DNA of 64,000 bases from Geotrypetes seraphini. Its lineage: Eukaryota > Chordata > Amphibia > Gymnophiona > Dermophiidae. Within the stretch, counting starts at the first letter, position 1. Each line of letters opens with the position of its first letter. The stretch spans positions 23,574,664 through 23,638,663 of the forward strand of contig NC_047095.1 in assembly GCF_902459505.1 (NCBI RefSeq), in the 5' to 3' direction. Of the stretch, positions 1 through 10,900 are shown piece after piece. The position numbers and the translations under genes were made by a program. Under the pieces are notes generated by a model. That model saw only the letters and a program-made list of their open reading frames with translations, ran no database searches and was not told where the DNA came from.

Positions 1-233
1 TGTCTATTGGCTATCTGACAATTGCCACTCTCGAATTGTGTAAAAGCACATGGAGGCATCAACAACTCATGTACTCCTACAAGGGGTGAAAAATAGGCAG
101 GGTGAGAATTATGTTAGGTAGAAATGCCAAAAAATCAAAATAATAAATGGTTGTCTATTAATACCTATATTTAGGTAGAAAAGGCATACAGTTCTACATT
201 TTCAAAGAATATATTATTATAGGCAGCTGAAAC

Positions 234-2330
234 ATGGATACCAATGCAAGACAACCCCAGATTACAACTTCTGTGCCCACTAAACTACAAAATCACCCAC
301 CTATGGAGATTTGGTCGCAGGGGCAGCAGCTTGGCAATACTGCACAAATCATCTTTTCACATCAAAATCATGGTATTGGTTATAGTTTCCAACTAACAGT
401 AGAAATAAACAGTAACTCTTGCCAAAGCCCCATCTGCTGCATACTATTCTACATCCCTCCTGGAAAGTGGCTAGAAGCTGACCCACAGTTCTCAGACATC
501 ATCTCAAGGACCACAGTACAATATGATTCTACTTTAATCATAGGAGAACGCAACCTCCACCTAGACAACCTCAAGCTTTCAAATCCTGAGATTCCTCAAC
601 CTCTTAAATGAGCTAGACCTCAAACCCCTGTTTCAACAACCCACATAAGAAAAAAGCCACCAACTTCATCAAAAAGCACAAGCTATCTAGAATTTAATTC
701 CCTATCCAAAGTACCTTGCTGGGACCACCTACTCCTAAAATTCACCATATTCTGGAAAGAGATATCAACAATCAAACTGACCCCCTCAGTAGCCTCTTAT
801 TATAGAAACAAAATAACTCCTGAATCATACTGAAATGAAATAGATAACTCATTATTATCCCTTCTGATCCCTGACCAAGACTTTCTCTATCATTGGAAAA
901 CAATCAATGAACAAACCCTAAACAAACTAGCGCTGCTCAAATGCAGCAAAAAAAATCCAAGGATCATCAAAAAAGTGGTTCGACTCAGCACTTATGTCCC
1001 TAAAAAGAGCTTGCCGACAAGCCAAGTGTTACTGGTGTAAACACTCGTCCCTGGAAAACAAGACTTAAGTGGCGCCAGAAAATCCTAGAATATAAATCAC
1101 TGTTGACACAAAAGAAGAAAGAGTACTAATTCTAAACAGATCAACACAGAAGATAATCTTAAAATTAACAAACTGTTCTCAATATTAGATAACCATACCA
1201 ACATGAACAAGATCACAAATAGCAACAACCCCTCTATTCCGAGAGCCCCAGAATTAGCCAACTATTTTAAAACAAAGATTCAACCCATACAAGACCAGCT
1301 ACCCCCCATTGATCCAGCCAGACCTGCTGCTGCAACAAAACCACCTATGGAAATACCAGCAGACAGATCTTCGAATGATTTTGAAGCGATTATATTCAAA
1401 GACACAAAACAGCTTCTCCTAAAATATTCCAAAGCATACTGTAGCCTTGACATCTGCCCACCGTACCTGATCAAAGCAGCCACCCCGACAACCATAGGAA
1501 AAATAACCCAATGGCTCAACCTACAAACTGGCCTTTTCCCCAAATCAGGAGGAGGCATTATCTTAACGCCAATTCCCAAGAACTGAAAACTCATTCCCTC
1601 TGATGTGACCAGTTGTAGCCAGTAGCTTCCGTCCCCCTGTTCATCAAAATGATGGAAGAATATGTAACAGAACAACTCGAATACTAATTACAATACTTCA
1701 ATATCCTCCACCCTTCACAATTGGGATTTAGGAAAAATTGCAGCACTGAGACAGTGGTCACAGTGCTAGTAACATATGGAAAAGAACTACTAAGCAAGAG
1801 TCACAGTGGAATCGTAATTCAGTTTGACCTAAGCAGCGCATTTGACCTTAGCAGACTTCAATCAAATGTCTGAGATCTTCAGCAATTTTGAATTCATTGG
1901 CTGGGCTATTCTGGGTTCCAAGGTTTCCTAATCACTCAGCAGTCCTTTCTGATAGCTGGCACCCTCCAAGTGGGGTCCCCCAAGGATTCCTGCTTTCACC
2001 TTCAGTGCTCAACCTCCTAATGCAATCCTTGGGAGCTGACCTAGATCTTGCATGAATAAAACATTTCACTTATTTGGACGGCATAATGACCATACTACCT
2101 GTAACAGCCGCATTAGTCAATATCCTCACTGTCAAAAAATGTGTCCACATCATAGAAAACTGGACCTTGACCCACTGCCTCAAACTCAAAAATAAAAACA
2201 AAACAAAACTCCTTTGGCTAGGACCCTCGACTGACCCACGCTACGCTCCAAAGATCACAGTAGATGAGACAGATTTTCCCGAATCTTAGGAGTAGAAATA
2301 ATTAACCACTATAGTTAGGTTTTACAGGCC
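234..2330 (+). mobile_element. Old L2-clade LINE (endonuclease and RT remnants)
   Basis: Scattered reading frames on the + strand resemble an L2-type LINE. Endonuclease-like pieces lie near 400-590, with a GDFN-like run read as GERNLHLDNL. The pre-RT and RT region is near 1200-2000, with SLDICPPYLIKAATP, GIILTPIPKN, a SQFGFRKNCSTETV stretch near 1720, and a GVPQG-type motif near 1975. Many stops and frameshifts indicate an old copy. It lies in a GLMN intron upstream of exon a. Confidence 0.65.
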
Positions 2331-2718
2331 TACATTTCTGGTGCCTAGGGTCCTTGTAGAATTGCGGCCAGCAGCATTTAGCGATGCCAAAGCCCAGTAC
2401 TGCCTTAAACATGCCCACTTCTGGACTTCAGCATCACTAGGCACTGCTAGGCGCCATGAATTCAGGTGCCAGTCCCAGAGGATGCCTACATTTTTTAAAA
2501 AATCTGTTTTTGGTTTTTTTTTAAAAATGTATAAACTTTATTGAACCATTTGAAGCAAAATACAAACAAAAAGGCTGCATTACACTAGACAGTAGCAAAA
2601 GGACATAAAAGTACACTTGTGATGTACTGTAGCTCTTCAGTACATGGCTAGACAGTGGTGCCTAAAGAGAGTCTACGAACCTAACAATTCAATTCTGAAA
2701 ATATCCCTCTACCATTAC
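2331..2718. repeat. Mixed repeat fragments
   Basis: 2331-2480 carries GCC-rich motifs (ggtgcctagg, gcgccatgaattcaggtgcc) like the MITE at 3006-4288. About 2490-2580 is T-rich followed by sequence resembling the reverse complement of a LINE 3' end. No gene is seen. Confidence 0.3.
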
Positions 2719-2779
2719 CCAGACCCCCCCCTATTTCCCCCTCCTCCCCCCCCCTATCTCCCCCTCCTCCCCCCCCTTT
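2719..2779. repeat. Pyrimidine-rich low-complexity tract
   Basis: About 60 bp made almost only of C and T (runs of c7-c9 with tct and ttt). It makes an artificial polyproline reading frame. Confidence 0.8.
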
Positions 2780-3005
2780 TTGATAGAATAAGCTCTACAT
2801 GGTGTGGGTGTGTTGTGTGCGCGCCAACAATAAATAAAAATCTTAAAGCAGCACCAGTTGAAATTTCTCACGCCATGCAAGAAAGAGAGCACAAACTTTC
2901 TGGAAATGAGAGAGCCTATTTCTATGAAGAGCCATCAATTTGGACATCAAAGATATATGGTTTACTCTCTCAAGTTTACTTTAGACTTATTCAGCAGGTT
3001 TAAAC

Positions 3006-4288
3006 TAAGGCTCGGATTCTCTAAACGGTGCCAGTATTGGCGGCCGCCGATCACGTCAATCGCACCTAACACCACTATGGGCGTGGCTAATGCTGGAAGT
3101 GGTGTTAGGCACCATAAAGCGCCTATGTAGGCGTGATTCGCAGTAAAGAAAGGTGCCGAAAACATAGGCCTTGAAAACCCTGGCCTACATTTCCAGCGCC
3201 TATCTTTCCCAGAGGTGCAATTCTCTAAACAGCACCCTCTATCTAACCAAACACAGTAAGGCTTCCAAATCCTGGCATGCCCTAAGCAAAACATTACGCC
3301 TCTGGGCTCTTCTTTATTATTCCACCCCAGCCATAGACATGAAAGATGTCCTATACATATGCTCCTCACAGTCTTCAATTAGACCTCCAGACCCATAAAA
3401 CCCACGATCCTATCCCCCTACACACCCCCATACACTTCAGATGAATTTCCCCAAATTAGAAAGCCAGTTTCCTTCCTACTAGTTGTAATACCAAATCCAA
3501 AATGGCATTGCTAACATGCACACCTGCATGCTAAGGCAAGAATTAAAAAAAAAAAGACCAATCAATTCAAGAACACCTAGTATCAGTAGGATATGATTGA
3601 ACCATAGACACAGTTTATGGTTCAATCATATCCTACTGATACTAGGTGTTCTTGAATTGATTGGTCTTTTTTTTTTTTAATTCTTGCCTTAGCATGCAGG
3701 TGTGCATGTTAGCAATGCCATTTTGGATTTGGTATTACAACTAGTAGGAAGGAAACTGGCTTTCTAATTTGGGGAAATTCATCTGAAGTGTATGGGGGTG
3801 TGTAGGGGGATAGGATCGTGGGTTTTATGGGTCTGGAGGTCTAATTGAAGACTGTGAGGAGCATATGTATAGGACATCTTTCATGTCTATGGCTGGGGTG
3901 GAATAATAAAGAAGAGCCCAGAGGCGTAATGTTTTGCTTAGGGCATGCCAGGATTTGGAAGCCTTACTGTGTTTGGTTAGATAGAGGGTGCTGTTTAGAG
4001 AATTGCACCTCTGGGAAAGATAGGCGCTGGAAATGTAGGCCAGGGTTTTCAAGGCCTATGTTTTCGGCACCTTTCTTTACTGCGAATCACGCCTACATAG
4101 GCGCTTTATGGTGCCTAACACCACTTCCAGCATTAGCCACGCCCATAGTGGTGTTAGGTGCGATTCCAGTGCCTTTTGTTTAGGCGCTGGTACATACTTT
4201 AAATTTAACGTTAATTGCCGTTTCAAATGGCATTTCCAAATTTAAATTAGGCACCTAAGTTTAGGCACCATTTATAGAATTTCCCTCT
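3006..4288. mobile_element. Non-autonomous TIR element containing a long palindrome
   Basis: The left end (ggattctctaaacggtgcc) and the reverse complement of the right end (aaattctataaatggtgcc) match, as expected for terminal inverted repeats. No transposase is encoded. The interior is almost wholly the palindrome 3058-4165. Related ends occur at 21270-21625, so it belongs to a repeated family here. The superfamily is not certain. Confidence 0.6.
3058..4165. repeat. 1.1-kb near-perfect palindrome (about 550-bp arms, about 10-bp loop)
   Basis: Left arm 3058-3606 is the reverse complement of right arm 3616-4165. The only difference I detected is one base in an A/T homopolymer (11 A versus 12 T). 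The loop, around 3607-3615, is cut from gacacagtt. The matching reading frames on opposite strands (3171-3398 and 3825-4052) simply reflect this symmetry. Confidence 0.93.
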
Positions 4289-4706
4289 AAATGTATACTT
4301 GGCTCAGTATTGCCAATATATGAGTAATAATATTTTTGCCTGCCCTCCCTCTGCCCTTTTTTTTAAACAGATAGCATTTGGCTGGTTAACTATTTCAAAG
4401 ACCCAATATTGTCCATATGCAAAGCACCAGGATTCAAGTATTTTTTAAAACTATAACTTGCTTTGACTAGCTGTTTCTTGACTGCTAGGCAGGCTAGTAA
4501 CCCAGCCTTGTTAAATTCAGCTACATAAGCACATCTTTTACAAACGTGTAGAACAGGTTACTTCCTAGTGATTTTTAGCTTTAGTAATTGCTTGTATACT
4601 TGAATGATTCCCTTAAGGCTGCCCTTTGTATCATTTATCTGTACATGCTTTAGGTTAATATTTCTTATGAACTCTCTGATTAATTCCTTTCTATTATTTG
4701 GACCAG
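4289..4706. other. GLMN intron, no feature seen
   Basis: AT-rich sequence leading to the acceptor of exon a. I see no repeat or coding similarity. Confidence 0.5.
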
Positions 4707-4938
4707 TACTTATGAAACTTGGTGACAAGAAAGCCTATTCAGTGGGCCTGGCTCTCTCCACACTTGTGAATAGGATCTCCACCTTGCCCGTCCCTTATTC
4801 AAAAGACCAAATCCAGCAGGATCCGCATGGACTGTGCCGCTGCTGCAGCTCTTTGGTGACATTTGCAAAACCTTTTGTTGCTGAAGTTGTCAAAAGACAA
4901 GAACACAGCAAGGAATTAAAGTCAGAGTTGCTAAAATT
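4707..4938 (+). CDS. GLMN: GLMN exon a (first in window)
   Basis: Acceptor ...gaccag, donor gtaagt. It starts with two bases completing a split codon and ends after two bases of one (phase 2). It encodes KKAYSVGLALSTLVNR and continues through LPVPYSKDQIQ to ELLK, matching the human segment that starts near residue 143. The open frame left of 4707 is intronic. Confidence 0.95.
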
Positions 4939-7900
4939 GTAAGTATGGGACTGCTGTTATGCAGTTTGTAATACGTGACATATTAATGGGGTTCAATACA
5001 CTCCCTTGACAACAAGGCCGTTTACCTATAATGGATAATCTGCTGTACATTTAAGCAGGGATTCATCAAGGTGTGGTAAAGGGTTGCCCTATACTGCAAC
5101 TTGATTCCCCTTGGGATTCATCAACCTACAGTATCCCTGTCTTGTTGGTTGCTGAATCCCATCTTACAGGAATAACGCTGCTTGCAATCCACCTTGCAAG
5201 AAGCATTATTCCTGTGGCTCAGGATCATCGGGCTGCTGTGTTGAGTTCCCCACCCTCCGGACACAACCCTACAATATATGCCCCCACCCAGTGACTGCCC
5301 TACACATCATTGGTGCTCTGGGTTGGGGAGTCCTTTGGGGTCTGGGTGGTGTCCGCTAGGATCCTGTGATCTTTAGCCAGGAGCGACAGAAGCAATACTG
5401 AATCGCTCTTGGCCACTCTAGCACTGACCTCAGCATGGAGCTCCTAGCAGCAGTCACGTGTGACTACCGCTAGGGGTCATAGTTCTTTATAAGGGGCGCC
5501 ATGTTGAGGTCGGTGCCAGAATGGTCAGGAGCAATTGGCTGAAGATCTCAGGACCTCAGCAGACGTCACCAGGACCCCAGAGGGCCCACCCCAAGCTCCC
5601 TGGACAATCAACGATGTGTAAGGTAGCCACTAGGAGAGGGGTGTGAGCTGGTTGAGGGGCCATAGGTGGGGGGTCAAGGAGGGAGACTCTGTGCCACAGC
5701 CCAGGAACTACAGCTTGGTGATTCCCTATGCTCCCAGGTGGTAAAATAACCCCAGCAAAAAGCTGGGAATATTTTATCATGGTTTCCGAGCCCTAATGCA
5801 ACTTGCAGTGTATCACTGCAAGTCACATTAGGGGATTTGCATAGTAATGAGATACAAAACATGCATTTGCATATTTTGCATCTCAGTACTTTGTAATGTG
5901 CAGTGACTTAAGTATCCCCATGCTATATTTGGAAAAGCAGCGTTAGGTCTGTTTAAGTTGCAGTAAAGGCAATTACCAGGATTTAAAGCCCCAACACTGC
6001 TTGATGAATTCCCCCCTTTATAAATTTTTTTTACTTGACTTATTATGAATGCACAAGACAAGGTACACTGCAGCTCATATCAGAGTTAACAGAATAACAA
6101 AACTCATAGGGCCGGATTCTGTATAGGACGCCCAGTCTCAGAAGCCACCTAAGCAGCTTTTGAGAATCGCACACGGGTGTCCTATAGAGAATTGCGTCTG
6201 TCCTCATGGACAGACGCCTAAGCCCACCTAATAACCCAATTCTCTAACCGACGTCCATGTTAGAGGCGGCGGTTAGAAAATCGGGTTGCCGCTGAGATTA
6301 TCACAGCAAGGGATCTTCCTGCTGCAATATGTGTAGCTGCAAACCCCCCCCCCCAAAGACTACTGGCAGAAGGAATGCCCAAAATGGTAAGAGAGATGCC
6401 CAATCTCCCCTAGGCCCCTCCTAGGGTGGCCTAGGGGATCTGGCCAATTGGAATCTTAGCTTATGACAGATGCCAGTTAGAGAATCATGCTTATAGGTGA
6501 AGGACTGGTCCCTCCCACGCCTAAAAGGTCTTGTTTTGGGTGTTTGGAACTTTGGTGATTTTTTTTTGGGGGGGAATGGGAGGGAATAGGGCTTAAAGGT
6601 AGACATTGTGGTGGTCTTGGCGATTAAAATCCTGAATGTACAGGTAGTCCATTCTTGAAAAAAAACACATTTTGGATGTTTTTTTCGAGAACGGACATTT
6701 CCCTGCTTCCTACTTTATGCGCCTAAGGCCTTAGTCCAAAAGGGGACTTAGACGTTCTTTTTTTATTATGCCCCTCTATATGTCTACAGCATGTACCTTT
6801 TATACATGTATACCTCTGGCAATATTATAAGCATTTGTTGTGTACATAAAATACAATTGTACATGCTAGAAAGGCTTATAATTGTTTTCATGTAAACTCA
6901 CACTTTTTACTCTGCAGACTTTGCTGAAAATTGCTTCAAGAAATCTACCTCTGCATATTTATCTCCCCCCTCCCTTTTATCAAGCTGCACTAAAAGTTTT
7001 TAGAACAGGCCAGCGAGGTAGTGTTCCAATGCTCATAGGAATTCTATGAATGTCAGAGCATTTACCATGCCAGCTTGAGCTAAAAACTTCTGGCGCACCT
7101 TGATAAAAGGAGTCCTATATCTTCTAATGTGCTTGTAGTTTTCCTGAGGAAAAATCTGCATGTAATTGTAAAGATTGAAAAGTACGTATGTATGTAGTTC
7201 TAAATCTGTCCACCATGCTCCTAGGAACTTCTTCCTTGACAATGGGCAAAAATGGCACTGTGCACACAATGCTATATAACTGTAGGTCAAGCAGTTTTGT
7301 AAAGCTTATTTCTGCAGGTAATGCACTGTTTGGCCCATGACCATAATAAAACTGTCCTCTGTGGAAGCAAGTACAGTGGAACAATGGTTTACGAGCATAA
7401 TTCGTTCCAGAAGCATGCTCGTAAACCAAAATACTCATATATCAAAGCGAGTTTCACCATAGGAAATAATGGAAACTCGCTTGATACGTTCCCACCCCCC
7501 TCCCCCCCTCCCCGAGGCCAGCAGCGCTGCTCCCCCCCCCGCGCAAACCAGCACCCCCCCCACCCGAACAATTTGAAACTTATCCCCCGTCTGGCACTGG
7601 CACGCAGCCCACAGGACGTGTCGGTGCCGCTTGAAGAACTTCCTGCCTCTGCTGGGCCTTGAGCATGCATCTGCGCATGTTCAAGGCCTTCTAATTAGAT
7701 GCATGCGCAGATGCATGCTCAAGGCACGTCCTGTGGGCTGCGTGCCGGTGCCAGACGGGGGGATAAGTTTCAAGTTGTTCGGGCGGGGGGTGCCGGTTCG
7801 CGCCTTTGCAAGTGGGGGGGGAGCGATGCCGGTTCTCGGGGGGGGGGGTGCTCGCAAATCAAGTCAACACTCGGTTTGCGAGACAAGTTTTGCGAGAATG

Positions 7901-10900
7901 TTTTGCTCGTCTTGCAAAACACTCGCAAACCGGGTTATTGGCAAACCGAGGTTTGACTGTATTGACATATTTTTCATTCATGTAAACTCCCATTTAACCA
8001 AGACAAATCCTTTTTAAAAATTGTTCATCCCCCACTGCAGAGAAAGAGGGTTGGGTAAAGTCTGCATTAGAATTTCCATTCTGCATGTTGTGTACGCTGT
8101 GTACTTTGAACATAAGAATAGCCTTACTGGGTCAGACCAATGGTCAATCAAGCCTAGTAGCCCATTCTCACGGTGGCCAATCCAGGTCACTAGTACCTGG
8201 TCAAAACCCAAGGTGTAGCAATATTCCATGCTACCAATACAAGTCAAGCAGTGGCTTCCCCCGTGTCTTTCTCAATAACAGACTATGGACTTTTCTTCCA
8301 GGAACTTGTCCAAACCTTTCTTAAAACCAGATACGCTATCCGCTCTTACCATATCCTCTGGCAACGATAAGAGCGGATGGCTTTGCACCTTCTAACATTC
8401 ACATTATTGATTTCACACTAATGAGAATATAGGATAACACCTAACTCTACTCTTAAGTTGTTTCAGCTGCCTCAAATATCCTTTGCTAAGAGCACATCTT
8501 GATCAAATACCCAAAGATACTGAAGAACATTCATTATGGCTCTTTGCTACTGATATCTTGGTAAGTGGAATATGATTTTTTTTTTTTTTTTTTTTGTTTA
8601 TAATCTTTATTCATTTTCTTTTGTTACAACAAGTGTTTCAAATATACTTATTAGAAACTTAAACATATACACTTGATAAACACACTTATTATTATCAAGT
8701 TTAACATTTTTTAGAAAATTAATTTTATACAAAATTTATAATATTATGCAGTAGATCTAAATTTATATAATTTCTTTTGAATGTGTTAATCCCCCCTCCC
8801 TCCCTCCCATTCAATCAATAATATTTAAAACAACTTTATTGTAAATTCATTCAACATTAATATAGTGTGTAAAAACCAAAAATAAAATCCCACCCCATTC
8901 CCCTCTAATCAAATTTCTATCTTGGGAAAAGTTAATCATTCATTACAAAAATCTGTTAATGGTCTCCATATCTTTTGAAATTTATTAATATATCCTTTTT
9001 GTGTTGCTATGGTAAGCTCCATTTTATATATGTGACAAACAGAATTCCACCAGAAAGTGTAATTTAACCTGTCATGTCTTTTCCAATTAAATGTGATTTG
9101 TTGTATTGCTATTCCAGTTAAAATAAATAAAAGTTTGTTATTACTTGATGATATTTGACTTTTTGTTCTCATTGTTGTTCCAAATAATATAGTATCATAT
9201 GTCAAGGCTATTGGGTTTTCTAACATCCTATTAATTTGAGGCCAAATTGATTTCCAGAATGTTAAGATGAATGGACAGAAGAATAAAAGATGGTCTAATG
9301 TCCCAATTTCAACATGACAGTGCCAGCATCTATTAGATTTAGAGCTATCAATTCTATGTAAACGTGTAGGGGTCCATAAAGCTCTATGTAAAAGAAAAAA
9401 CCAAGTTTGTCTCATAGATGCTGATACCGTACATTTTAACCTCCAAGACCAAAGTCGTGGCCATTGAGATGCACTAATTTGATGCTTTATCTCAATGCTC
9501 CAAATGTCTCTAAGACCATTTTTTGGTTTTTTATTTATATATCCGGATATTAATTTATACCACTGTGCAGCTTCATGTCCTATTGAGTTTATCTGGAAAC
9601 ACAAGAATTCCAAGCTGTGATAATTAGTAAGATTTTTCCATTCAGGGAACCCTACCTGAATGGATTGCTTCAATTGCAACCATCTAAAATATTGTGTTTT
9701 ATTAAGATCAAATTTATGTTGCAATTGTGAAAATTCCAGCATTTTACCATTTTTTATTATGTCGTCTAAAATACGAATACCTGCTGTCATCCAGTTTTTC
9801 CAGATTATTTTGAAACCGCCTATTTTGATCTTGGGGTTTAACCAAATTGTTTGAGTTGTTGATTTACTAATTGGAATAGGAGTTAGATTACTTATGTATC
9901 TTAAAGTTTTCCATGTATCCATGAATATTTTATGTTCTTTGTATAGCCTTGGCATCGTGATACTAACTACATGACTAAGACGTAATGGAAACATAAGTCT
10001 CCATTCTAGCCAAAACCAATCTGGTATATTTATAGTGGGCTCTGGGAGGATCCAATACATACCATGACGTAAGATATAGGCTTGATGATACCTATAAAAG
10101 TTGGGAAAATTTACCCCTCCCTCCGCAATTGATCTTTGTAATGACACTAAAGCAATTCTGGGATTTTTCCCAAGCCAAATAAACTTTGTCAATATTTTAT
10201 TTAATTTTTTATAAAAAGAATTTTGGAAGAAAACTGGTATCATTCCCATTTGGTAACAGACTACAGGTAATATCATCATTTTAACAGTTTGTATTCTTCC
10301 CCACCAAGATAAGTGTAAAGGGTTCCATTGCTCACACATCTCTGTTACTTTTTGTAATAAATTTTTTTCATTAATTTTCATTGTGTCATCTAAATTTTTT
10401 GTAATCCAAATTCCAAGATATTTAATTGCATCCTCTTTCCAAACAAAAGAGAATGATTTAAATAAACCTTTTGTACAATGTATATTTAATGGAAGTACTT
10501 CTGATTTGTTCCAGTTTATCTTATATCCTGAAAATTTTCCAAATTTTTCAATCAGTTCAAGTAAATGTGGAATGGTAGATTTTGGGTTCCTCAAATATAA
10601 TAATAAATCATCAGCATAAGCTGATATTTTATATTCTTTATCCGAATGAGGTATACCTTGTATCTCCTTTACTTGTTGGATTGCTAATATTAAGGGTTCT
10701 AAAACAATATCAAACAATAAAGGAGACAAAGGACATCCTTGTCTAACTCCTCTTTGTAGATTAAATTTTTCTGAAAACGTATTATTAATGTATAATCTAG
10801 CAGAAGGGGAGTTATATAGTGTTTGTATCATTTGTGTGAATCCAGGACCTATTCCAAACCAATCCAATGTCTGATACATAAATGTCCATTCTATTCTATC

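Noticed and set aside
2644-3003. 119-codon ORF with a polyproline run
   Set aside because: Arises from a C/T low-complexity tract; no domain.
3171-4052. Two identical 75-codon ORFs on opposite strands
   Set aside because: They are the two arms of one palindrome and resemble no protein.
6918-6990. Possible GLMN exon after ctctgcag with a CFKKS reading
   Set aside because: It would need a different phase and hits a stop when joined to exon a. The exon at 8467-8560 fits phase and protein far better.
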